Positions 1-6,594 of a DNA stretch of 64,000 nt are shown in pieces (the stretch's first letter is position 1; every line of letters starts with the position of its first letter). The DNA is taken from assembly GCA_016280595.1 (NCBI GenBank), contig JAEEHB010000044.1, positions 1 through 64,000 on the forward strand, in the 5' to 3' direction. Origin of the DNA: Clostridiaceae bacterium (GTDB lineage Bacteria > Bacillota > Clostridia > Oscillospirales > Acutalibacteraceae). The translations under genes were made by a program, and so were the position numbers. Below the pieces are notes generated by a model. That model had not been told where the DNA came from. It saw only the letters and a list, made by a program, of their open reading frames with translations, and made no database searches.

Positions 1-282
1 AAATCTGTAATTCTCGGTGAGCCCTACGCCATAAACGGTGAGGGCGGTGTCCGTCTCCTCCCTGCCGAGTTCTTTATAAGCGGATGCGCTGAATTCGTAT
101 TCATATGAGGGATAATCTTTTACCGATATGCTGTCAATAACTGCCTCTGCGGGCGTATCAAAGAGAATTGCGTTTTCGTCAGGAGTTTCCGTTTCGCTTG
201 GAGCAGTGCTTTCGTCTTTAACGCAGGATGCAAAAGAGAAAAGCAGTAAGACTGCCAAAAGCAGTATCAAGAGTTTTTTCAT
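1..282 (-). CDS. putative lipoprotein, 3' end outside the window
   Basis: The gene reads leftward from an ATG at 282 and runs off the window, so about 94 N-terminal residues are visible. They begin with a basic, strongly hydrophobic signal peptide ending in a lipobox (FASC, Cys at about residue 20), which predicts lipid anchoring on the outer face of the membrane. A Thr/Ser/Glu-rich linker follows. An ACGGAG ribosome site precedes the start, and the gene begins 4 bases after the stop of the upstream secreted-protein gene. It is therefore probably the last visible member of the ECF-sigma operon. I do not recognise the mature domain. Confidence 0.72.
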   Translation of the reverse strand, partial: MKKLLILLLAVLLLFSFASCVKDESTAPSETETPDENAILFDTPAEAVIDSISVKDYPSYEYEFSASAYKELGREETDTALTVYGVGLTENYRF

Positions 283-286
283 ACTG

Positions 287-1555
287 TCACTCCGTTTTAA
301 TTACCTGTGTTTTGGTGTTGTCCTTTGTCAGAATCGGGTCGTCGGCGGAAACCTCGCATACTATCGCCCAGCTTGCCATATCACAGGTGCCCACTTCGGG
401 AATATATCTGTTGATGTAAATCTCGTTTTTGTCTGAATTGATTTTGACTCCCGTGTAATAGTTTGAGCCGCTGCTCTCACTTGTAAATATGACTACAAGC
501 GCGTGATCCCTGAAGAATTCATCATTATATTTTGGGTTAAATACAAACCCGTTGTTTTGGTCGGATTGATTCCCCACAAAAAGAGATTCATACTGCGCCT
601 TGTTTCTGATGAAGACAACCTGCGGATAATCCGCGGATGAATTCCACGAAAGTCTGATATAATGAATTGAGTCATCGGCATATTCCGCGGGCTTTATGTC
701 ATGCTGAGTATAATCCACGGCGGTAACCTTTTCAACTGTTGAGCCGGAGGAATCGGCATAGCTGCGGATAATCTTATTTATCAAGTCTCTGTCCGCTTTG
801 CCGAGCACAATGCTCTTTTCCTCATTGACTTTCCTGATAACCGTATCGGTAACTATACCCGAAGAGAATTCGTAAAGATAACGGTGTGTGCCGATTATAA
901 TTTCATAATCGGGCAGATTGTCATAGGGATCAACTTTGAATTCGTACTCGCCGAATACTTTAACGAGCGCATCGGCATCTTTTGCACTGAGTTTTGCTTT
1001 GCCGCCCGTTATGGGATATTCACATTCGCGTGTGCTCTTAATATAAACCGGTTCGGCATTTTTGGCTTTTGTTGTGCTTTCTTTAACCGTGCTCTCTTCT
1101 TTGTTTTCTTTCTGAACATCGACAATTGTGTTTATCTTTTTATCCGGATTTTGCAATTCGGGAACATACTCTATATTAACGGTATCGTTCTTTTCAATGT
1201 TTCCGTCCGCCGGGATTTCAATGATTTCGCCCGGAAGAATCAGGTCATCGCCTTCAGTGATTTCAACCGAAGCACCGCTCCCGGCCGTGTCGATGACCAC
1301 TCCTCTGACTTCGCTGACGGCGGGGTCGATTTCCATTCCTTCCCAAAGTTCGTCAACGGATTTGAGGCTGTGAGGGAATTTATAAACTTCCTTCTGCGTG
1401 AACATCAGGTTTTTGTAAAACGGTCTGTTCCATTTTACCACCTTATAGGCGAGCGCGCTGTAACTCTTTGTGCCGTCGGCGTAAGTCTTCGGCACGGGAA
1501 TAAACGCGCAGATAACAAGCACAGCCGCGCAGATGATTATTGCTTTTTTCTTCAT
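287..1555 (-). CDS. secreted protein of unknown function
   Basis: A 422-residue protein starting with an MKKKAIIICA-type signal peptide whose cleavage is likely near TYADG. The mature part has a Thr/Lys/Glu-rich linker at about residues 155-175 and two apparent globular halves. I recognise no catalytic motif or family. The ATG at 1555 is preferred over an in-frame GTG at 1564, because that GTG overlaps the AAAGGGTGAG ribosome site. The gene lies 12 bases after the stop of the membrane protein next to the ECF sigma gene and just ahead of the truncated lipoprotein. It is probably part of that regulon and acts at the cell surface; the role is unknown. Confidence 0.7.
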   Translation of the reverse strand: MKKKAIIICAAVLVICAFIPVPKTYADGTKSYSALAYKVVKWNRPFYKNLMFTQKEVYKFPHSLKSVDELWEGMEIDPAVSEVRGVVIDTAGSGASVEITEGDDLILPGEIIEIPADGNIEKNDTVNIEYVPELQNPDKKINTIVDVQKENKEESTVKESTTKAKNAEPVYIKSTRECEYPITGGKAKLSAKDADALVKVFGEYEFKVDPYDNLPDYEIIIGTHRYLYEFSSGIVTDTVIRKVNEEKSIVLGKADRDLINKIIRSYADSSGSTVEKVTAVDYTQHDIKPAEYADDSIHYIRLSWNSSADYPQVVFIRNKAQYESLFVGNQSDQNNGFVFNPKYNDEFFRDHALVVIFTSESSGSNYYTGVKINSDKNEIYINRYIPEVGTCDMASWAIVCEVSADDPILTKDNTKTQVIKTE

Positions 1556-1567
1556 TTCACTCACCCT

Positions 1568-2473
1568 TTATTCGGGAATGTATGCTTTGCTTGTAACTGC
1601 GGTGACATATTCGCCGTTTGCCGGAGTTTGTGCAGTTACCGGAACACTGCCTCCGATAACATATTCTCTTACCGGAGAATAATCGGCTTTCGGATTTATT
1701 ACAACATAGTAATGATTCATTGTCAGCGCGTCGCCCTTATCGTTGAATTTAAGACAGACAGCCACATCATCGGAAACACCTTTGATGGAATAAACATCGG
1801 CAGAAAGAGTTTCTTTCTGTGTTTTATTCTCGCTGACGGCACCGAAGCCTTCCCAGTAACCCGTGACAGTTACCGACCCGATTTTTTCACCGACCTTTTC
1901 TTTTTCAATAACCTTGCCCGGACAGTAATCCTTATATTTACCGCTGTTTATACAGTATGTGTAGTTCATATATACCGCTGTTTCCAAAGCTGCCGCGGTG
2001 GTTGACAGCTTTGTTACGGTCTCTTTCATGACAGGATGCGATGTTGATGCCTCGGGGGTTGCGGCCCCTTTTACGGTTTCTTTTTTATCGGCGTTTGCCG
2101 TTGCTGTTTCAGCCTTGGTTGTACCCGATTCTGCGGTAATCTGTGCCGCCTGCGCTGATTTTGTTTCGCCTGCCTCCGCAGTTTCTTCAGACACGGCGGT
2201 ATAGCCTTCAGGTGTGTAAATGGTCGCAATCTCCTGCGTCAGCAGGTCGGGAGCGGTGTATTCATAACCTGATTCAACAGCGGCTTCGCTCTGTGCGTCG
2301 TAGGCAGAGGGCTGAAGCCTGTCGCGAAGTCCGAAAGCGGATATAACGGCAAGCGCAACGCCCGCCAGGGCAACCGACCCGGTTGTTATATATTTTGTTC
2401 TTTCCTTTTTTCTGCGCATATAACTGTCACGCTCGGCCATTACGCGCTCAAAGGTTTCTTCATAAGTTTTCAT
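1568..2473 (-). CDS. single-pass membrane protein, candidate anti-sigma factor
   Basis: A 301-residue protein with a charged cytoplasmic N-terminus of about 27 residues, one membrane helix (about 28-47), an Ala/Thr/Glu-rich low-complexity stalk (about 70-150) and a C-terminal extracellular domain. The ATG at 2473 fits an AAGGATGG ribosome site; a GTG at 2485 would sit on top of it. The ORF overlaps the ECF sigma gene by 14 bases, which implies translational coupling. Position and topology match those of ECF anti-sigma factors. However, I see no HxxxCxxC zinc anti-sigma motif and the cytoplasmic part is short, so the role is inferred from context only. Confidence 0.62.
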   Translation of the reverse strand: MKTYEETFERVMAERDSYMRRKKERTKYITTGSVALAGVALAVISAFGLRDRLQPSAYDAQSEAAVESGYEYTAPDLLTQEIATIYTPEGYTAVSEETAEAGETKSAQAAQITAESGTTKAETATANADKKETVKGAATPEASTSHPVMKETVTKLSTTAAALETAVYMNYTYCINSGKYKDYCPGKVIEKEKVGEKIGSVTVTGYWEGFGAVSENKTQKETLSADVYSIKGVSDDVAVCLKFNDKGDALTMNHYYVVINPKADYSPVREYVIGGSVPVTAQTPANGEYVTAVTSKAYIPE

Positions 2474-3014
2474 AATCAAAACCATCCTTTTCCAGTTGTG
2501 CTTTGAGAGCCTGCCTCGCCTTATATACGAGATTTTCCGTGGCGTGTATCTTTTTGCCGATAACGGCCGACGCGTCTTTAATACTCATGCCTTCAAAATA
2601 AACGAGCCATAAAATCTGCCTGTATTCCGCTTTGAGTTTGTTCATTGAGCGGTGAAGGGCTATCCTGCGTTCGTTTTTGATTACGATTGCTTCAAGTTCT
2701 GTTTCGTCCTCGAGCATTTCGTATTCTTCGAGCGGCAGAGTGCCTTTTTTCGCCGCCCTGCGCAGGTAATCCTTTGCCGTATTGCCGCCGATGGTATAGA
2801 GCCAGGTCTTGAAAGACGCCTTGCCGTTATACCTCGGGCGCTTGGTAACAAGTTTTATGAAGGTATCCTCCGCAAGGTCTTCCGCCTCGGTGATATTGCA
2901 GACAAAAGAATTGATGTAGAGGATGAGTCCGTCACGGTATTCTCTTATAATTTCGGCGAATGCTTTATCATCACCGGCAAGGAAACGGCGGTAGCTACTT
3001 GCACCGTTATCCAT
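2460..3014 (-). CDS. ECF-type RNA polymerase sigma factor
   Basis: A 184-residue sigma-70 family protein of the usual ECF length. Region 2 occupies about residues 12-80, with the EAEDLAEDTF stretch of region 2.2 and the WLYTIGGN stretch of regions 2.3/2.4. Region 4 occupies about 118-175 and contains a helix-turn-helix (SIKDASAVIGKK, then VYKARQALK). It should direct RNA polymerase to an alternative promoter set in response to an envelope or stress signal. An AGGAGAAGG ribosome site precedes the ATG. Three exported or membrane proteins follow in the same operon, and the first overlaps this gene by 14 bases. I found no convincing autoregulatory promoter upstream. Confidence 0.88.
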   Translation of the reverse strand: MDNGASSYRRFLAGDDKAFAEIIREYRDGLILYINSFVCNITEAEDLAEDTFIKLVTKRPRYNGKASFKTWLYTIGGNTAKDYLRRAAKKGTLPLEEYEMLEDETELEAIVIKNERRIALHRSMNKLKAEYRQILWLVYFEGMSIKDASAVIGKKIHATENLVYKARQALKAQLEKDGFDYENL

Positions 3015-3196
3015 AGACCTTCTCCTTTCCGAAAGAGCGGAACATGGAATGCCCTTTCACTTGTTATACGAAAGTTATGCAAAAACCTCACGGCCTTCAA
3101 ATTAATAATAAAGCCAAAGCGCCGTCATTTCAAGATACAGAATATGAACAAACGCCGCTTTGCACAGGCATATTCTTATCAATAAGGTATATAGTA

Positions 3197-3225
3197 TTGA
3201 CAAAAAAATACATAGGCGTTATAAT
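3197..3225 (+). promoter_or_regulatory. consensus sigma-A promoter for tRNA-Ala
   Basis: TTGACA at 3197-3202 and TATAAT at 3220-3225 with a 17-base spacer match the housekeeping consensus perfectly. The tRNA begins 12 bases further on, so transcription should start almost at the mature 5' end. Confidence 0.9.
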
Positions 3226-3237
3226 AGGCAGGCATCC

Positions 3238-3313
3238 GGGCCCGTAGCTCAGTTGGGAGAGCGTTCGGTTCGCATCCGAGAGGTCGAGGGTTCGAATCCC
3301 TTCGGGTCCACCA
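3238..3313 (+). tRNA. tRNA-Ala, anticodon CGC
   Basis: A 76-base cloverleaf folds cleanly: 7-bp acceptor stem, 4-bp D stem with an 8-base loop, 5-bp anticodon stem with loop TTCGCAT (anticodon CGC at 3271-3273), 5-bp T stem with TTCGAAT, discriminator A and an encoded CCA. The acceptor stem contains the G3:U70 wobble pair, the established identity element for alanyl-tRNA synthetase, so anticodon and identity agree. It reads GCG codons. It is a single-gene unit between its own promoter and terminator. Confidence 0.95.
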
Positions 3314-3353
3314 AACAAAGACAGCACGCTTTTGCGTGCTGTCTTTGTTTTTG
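3314..3353 (+). terminator. intrinsic terminator after tRNA-Ala
   Basis: A perfect 16-bp inverted repeat (3314-3329 with 3334-3349) with a TTTT loop, followed by a T run. It starts directly after the tRNA CCA. Confidence 0.93.
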
Positions 3354-3445
3354 ATTTCTGCAATTATCGAACCCTCCGGTGATATGAGAATGTCAGACGC
3401 AACCGGAGATAACGAAAATTTTTAGAAAATGTTATCTTTAATTGG

Positions 3446-3474
3446 TTGAAAAATGCGCAACTATACTTTACAAT
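3446..3474 (+). promoter_or_regulatory. promoter of the ABC exporter operon
   Basis: TTGAAA (3446-3451), a 17-base spacer and TACAAT (3469-3474) lie 40 bases upstream of the ABC ATPase start. Confidence 0.7.
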
Positions 3475-3513
3475 AATCGTATAAATCATACAAATCGGAA
3501 ACGGAGGAATTAT

Positions 3514-4236
3514 ATGAGCATCGCCGAAATTAAAAATCTCACGAAAGAGTATCCCGGCTTTAAACTGGATGATGTGTCTTTTTCGATTGAAGAGGGTAAA
3601 ATCACGGGTTTCATCGGGCGAAACGGCGCGGGCAAAACCACAACCATAAAATCCATTCTCAACTTCGTGCACCCCGACGGCGGCGAAATCAGTTATTTCG
3701 GTCTTCCGCTCGCGGGCAGCGAATCGGAAATAAAGAAACGCATCGGCTACTCAACGGGGACTGTCAGCTGGTATCCGAGAAAGAAAATCAAAGACATCGT
3801 CGCCGTTGTGAAAAAGTTTTACGAAACGTGGGACGAGGCGGCTTACCGCAAATATCTCGCGCTGTTTGAACTTGACGAAAACAAAACGCCGAAGGAACTT
3901 TCGGAGGGTATGAAGGTTAAATTCAACCTTCTGCTTGCGCTTTCGCACGGCGCTCAGATTCTTATTCTCGATGAGCCGACAAGCGGTCTTGATCCGTTTT
4001 CGAGAGATGAACTGCTCGGCATTTTTACTCAGCTTAAAGAGCAGGGTGTGGCGGTATTCTTCTCGACGCATATTACATCGGATCTTGAAAAATGCGCCGA
4101 CAACATAATCTATATTTCTCACGGCCGGATTGTCTGCGCAATGCCGAAAGACGAGTTTGTCAATGAGTATTCTCAGCAGGGCGAAAGCCTTGAAGATACG
4201 ATACTGCGTATGGAAAGGAGTGCGAAGAATGCGTAA
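3514..4236 (+). CDS. ABC-2 type exporter, ATP-binding protein
   Basis: A 240-residue ATPase with Walker A GRNGAGKTT (about residues 35-43), a degenerate signature (LSEGMK), Walker B LILDEPTSGLDP and the switch histidine in FSTHITSD. This is the EcsA/YtrB-like class that drives small ABC-2 exporters. The ATG at 3514 is chosen because a GGAGG ribosome site precedes it; the longer in-frame ORF begins inside the promoter. The permease gene overlaps its end by 8 bases, and an XRE-AbrB regulator follows. Substrate unknown; peptide, lipid or antibiotic export or sensing are all possible. Confidence 0.88.
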   Translation: MSIAEIKNLTKEYPGFKLDDVSFSIEEGKITGFIGRNGAGKTTTIKSILNFVHPDGGEISYFGLPLAGSESEIKKRIGYSTGTVSWYPRKKIKDIVAVVKKFYETWDEAAYRKYLALFELDENKTPKELSEGMKVKFNLLLALSHGAQILILDEPTSGLDPFSRDELLGIFTQLKEQGVAVFFSTHITSDLEKCADNIIYISHGRIVCAMPKDEFVNEYSQQGESLEDTILRMERSAKNA

Positions 4237-4882
4237 CATTATGCTTAAAGAAATGAAACTCAGCGCGTCGCCGATTTCATATCTGTTTATTCTTTTCGGG
4301 TTTATGTTTTTAATACCCGGTTATCCCGTGCTCTGCGGCGCTTTTTTCACAACGCTCGGTATTTTTCAGGGCTTCCAGTATGCGCGCGAGGCAAATGACA
4401 TAGAGTTTTCCGTTCTTCTGCCTGTAAGCAAAAAAGATACGGTAAAAGGCAAATATCTTTTCGTCTGCTTTATTGAACTTTGCAGTTTTGCGGTTATGAC
4501 AATCTGCACGCTTGTGCGTATGACAGCCCTTTCGGACGCCGCCGTATACACCAAAAACGCGCTGATGAACGCAAATCTTTTCGCGCTCGGAGCGGCTCTG
4601 GTTGTGTTCGGTCTTTTCAACACAATATTTCTCAACGGATTTTTCAAAACGGCATACAAGCAGGGCAAACCGTTTGTGATTTACATTATTGTTGCGTTTC
4701 TCGCAATTACGGTATTTGAGGCTGTGCATCACATTCCGGGCCTTGAAGCGGTAAACGCTTTCGGCTTTGAGCACAGCGGCCTTCAGGTTGCTCTGCTGCT
4801 TGCGGGCGCCGCAATATATACGATTATGACTCTTCTTTCATACAAATCTTCGTGCAGAAGGTTTGAATTAATTGACCTTTAA
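4229..4882 (+). CDS. ABC-2 type exporter, permease protein
   Basis: A 217-residue integral membrane protein with about six hydrophobic segments and an N-terminal MLKEMKLS cytoplasmic helix typical of ABC-2 permeases. The segment SVLLPVSKKDTVKGKYLF resembles the conserved loop of the ABC2_membrane_5 group. Its ATG at 4229 follows a GGAAAGGAG ribosome site inside the ATPase gene, so the two are translationally coupled. It should form the membrane pore for the ATPase just upstream. Substrate not predictable. Confidence 0.82.
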   Translation: MRNIMLKEMKLSASPISYLFILFGFMFLIPGYPVLCGAFFTTLGIFQGFQYAREANDIEFSVLLPVSKKDTVKGKYLFVCFIELCSFAVMTICTLVRMTALSDAAVYTKNALMNANLFALGAALVVFGLFNTIFLNGFFKTAYKQGKPFVIYIIVAFLAITVFEAVHHIPGLEAVNAFGFEHSGLQVALLLAGAAIYTIMTLLSYKSSCRRFELIDL

Positions 4883-4897
4883 GGGAGGGACTTTGAG

Positions 4898-5338
4898 GTG
4901 CTTAAAGATAATCTTGCGGTCCTTCGAAATGTTCACGGATTTTCGCAGGAACAGATTGCGGAAAAAATAGGTATTTCAAGGCAGGCCTACGCCAAATGGG
5001 AAAGCGGAGTCACCGTACCGGATATTGAAAAATGCAGTCTGCTCGCCGGTGTTTACGGCGTGACACTTGACAGCCTGATAAAGGAAACCAAAGTTGAAGG
5101 TATCGGCACGCTTCCCCCTGCCCCTGTCGGCAAAAGCATATGGGGAACAGTTACGGTGAGCGACAGAGGGCAGATAGTAATACCGAAAGATGCCCGTGAT
5201 AAATTCGGCATCAGCGGCGGCACGCGCCTTATTGTCGCCTCAGACGAAGTGGGCATAGCGCTGCTACCGGTGGAAGTATTTGAGGCGGGGCTTAAAAGGT
5301 TCTCGGAACTCGCTCATACGGACGCGGACAAGCAGTAA
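4898..5338 (+). CDS. XRE helix-turn-helix / SpoVT-AbrB fusion regulator
   Basis: A 146-residue protein with two DNA-binding modules. Residues 1-60 are an XRE-type helix-turn-helix (FSQEQIAEKIGISRQAYAKWE). Residues about 82-130 are a SpoVT/AbrB swapped-hairpin domain with the typical VSDRGQIVIPKDAR motif. It starts at GTG 4898 behind a strong AAGGGAGGGA site, 15 bases after the permease stop. Being last in the exporter operon, it probably senses a cue and controls that operon, but no operator is visible to prove this. Either domain alone is common; the pairing in one short chain is less so. Confidence 0.85.
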   Translation: MLKDNLAVLRNVHGFSQEQIAEKIGISRQAYAKWESGVTVPDIEKCSLLAGVYGVTLDSLIKETKVEGIGTLPPAPVGKSIWGTVTVSDRGQIVIPKDARDKFGISGGTRLIVASDEVGIALLPVEVFEAGLKRFSELAHTDADKQ

Positions 5339-5361
5339 AAAGCAAATAATCGCTTTATCAG

Positions 5362-5394
5362 ACAGCGGGCAGAGAGGAAATCTCTGTCCGCTGT
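5362..5394. terminator. hairpin between convergent genes, weak terminator
   Basis: An inverted repeat of about 14 bp (ACAGCGGGCAGAGA pairing with TCTCTGTCCGCTGT) sits between the regulator stop and the stop of the opposing small gene. No clear T run follows on either strand, so termination activity is uncertain. Confidence 0.45.
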
Positions 5395-5561
5395 TACAGG
5401 TCTTTGCCGATGCCCCAGAAAAGGGAAATAAGCAGATACCCTACCCAGAGCGGCCAGATAAGCGCAAGCCAGCAGGCGGTGCGCCACTCGCCGTATGATA
5501 TCACTCCGAGCACAATAAAGATGATGAAACCGATTATGAGATAATAAGGTAAAAACTCCAT
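5394..5561 (-). CDS. small membrane protein, unknown
   Basis: A 55-residue protein made almost wholly of two hydrophobic helices (about residues 4-21 and 29-48) separated by a short GEWRTAC loop, so it should be an integral membrane hairpin. The ATG at 5561 is preferred over an upstream one because GGAGGAGG lies at ideal distance. It is monocistronic as far as I can see, convergent with the regulator gene. Family and function not recognised. Confidence 0.6.
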   Translation of the reverse strand: MEFLPYYLIIGFIIFIVLGVISYGEWRTACWLALIWPLWVGYLLISLFWGIGKDL

Positions 5562-5689
5562 ATAAACGCCTCCTCCGCGCATACGGGATTTCTTTTTTCT
5601 TTTATATTATCTCAGGTATTCTGTCCGAAAATCCTCCCTCATTTTCAGCTGTGCGGCTATGTGAAAAATGTATAGTTATTAAAAATAAC

Positions 5690-5718
5690 TTGCAAAAAAG
5701 CACAATATATGGTATAAT
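5690..5718 (+). promoter_or_regulatory. promoter of the haemolysin III gene
   Basis: TTGCAA (5690-5695), a 17-base spacer and TATAAT (5713-5718). The start codon lies about 120 bases downstream, leaving a long 5' leader. Confidence 0.72.
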
Positions 5719-5844
5719 TCTCAAAATTTTATAAGTTACTGCAACATTTTTCTATTTTGCTCACACTTATAGTCAGTAAAGCGATGCGGTCCGGATAACC
5801 GCTGCGCGGATAATTGCTCACAAAAATTAAAGGATGGTGTGATT
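5719..5844 (+). promoter_or_regulatory. long 5' leader with stem-loop
   Basis: About 120 bases separate the promoter from the start codon. They contain a hairpin at about 5778-5804 (GCGATGCGGT paired with ACCGCTGCGC around a two-base internal loop). I cannot match it to a named riboswitch class. It may control the downstream membrane protein or simply be an untranslated leader. Confidence 0.35.
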
Positions 5845-6534
5845 TTGAGCAGAACAAAGATTGATGACAGAAAACTGCCCCGCTACACAAAAGGCGAAGA
5901 AATCTTTAACTCCGTAAGCCATATTGTCGGCAGCGGATTCGGGCTTGTGGTGCTGATTCTGTGCACCGTTTTTTCCGCCCTTCACAAAAACTGGTGGGGG
6001 CTTTTCAGCGGCATATTCTACGGCCTGATGATGGTGTTTCTCTATACCGTTTCAAGCGTTTATCACGGCGTAAAAAGAGGCAGGATGAAGAAAATCCTGC
6101 AGGTGGTTGACCACTGCTCCATTTTTGCCCTGATAGTAGGCACATACGCGCCTGTGCTGAGCACCGGTATGAGAGAATATAACCCGAGACTCACTCTTAT
6201 AATCACTATGCTCGTAACGGCAGGCACGATAATCGGAGTTGTCTTTACCGCGATTGATTTTCACAAATATGTTGTAATCTCCTACGCGAGTTACTTTGTA
6301 ATCGGCTGGAGTATGCTTTTCTCAATACGCGAGGTATATAAGGCATTCGGCAACGAATTTGTATTCTGGCTTGTGCTCGGCGGCATAATCTACACACTCG
6401 GCATGATATTCTTCGGCCTGAGCGCAAAGAACCCCAAGAAACACGAATACTGCCACAGCATTTTCCACCTGTTCATAGTCGCGGGCAGTGTGCTTCAGTT
6501 TGTGGGAATATTCAGATTCTGCATCTGCAGATAA
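5845..6534 (+). CDS. haemolysin III / PAQR family membrane protein
   Basis: A 229-residue protein with seven predicted membrane helices. It has the family's conserved metal-site residues: EEIFNSVSHI near the N-terminus, SSVYHG, the aspartate in QVVDHC and the C-terminal HSIFH pair. This is the bacterial YqfA/HlyIII branch of the PAQR superfamily, whose biochemical role is unsettled (membrane stress or lipid homeostasis; haemolysin activity only for the namesake). The TTG at 5845 is chosen because AGGATGG lies about 7 bases upstream; a GTG at 5839 is in frame but too close. It has its own promoter and a terminator, so it is monocistronic. Confidence 0.88.
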   Translation: MSRTKIDDRKLPRYTKGEEIFNSVSHIVGSGFGLVVLILCTVFSALHKNWWGLFSGIFYGLMMVFLYTVSSVYHGVKRGRMKKILQVVDHCSIFALIVGTYAPVLSTGMREYNPRLTLIITMLVTAGTIIGVVFTAIDFHKYVVISYASYFVIGWSMLFSIREVYKAFGNEFVFWLVLGGIIYTLGMIFFGLSAKNPKKHEYCHSIFHLFIVAGSVLQFVGIFRFCICR

Positions 6535-6549
6535 AATCAAATAATAATT

Positions 6550-6585
6550 AACGGGCTCCGCCTTTCGGCAGAGCCCGTTTTTTTT
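6550..6585. terminator. terminator between convergent genes
   Basis: Stem AACGGGCTC (6550-6558) pairs with GAGCCCGTT (6571-6579) around an inner GCC/GGC hairpin, followed on the plus strand by a run of eight Ts. It ends the haemolysin III transcript and may also serve the opposing hydrolase gene. Confidence 0.85.
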
Positions 6586-6594
6586 GCTGCGTTT

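Noticed and set aside
884-2005. Long plus-strand ORF of 373 codons opposite the secreted-protein and membrane-protein genes.
   Set aside because: It mirrors two minus-strand genes that have signal peptides, ribosome sites and operon spacing. Its own protein is Phe/Cys-rich without any domain, as is typical of antisense shadows.
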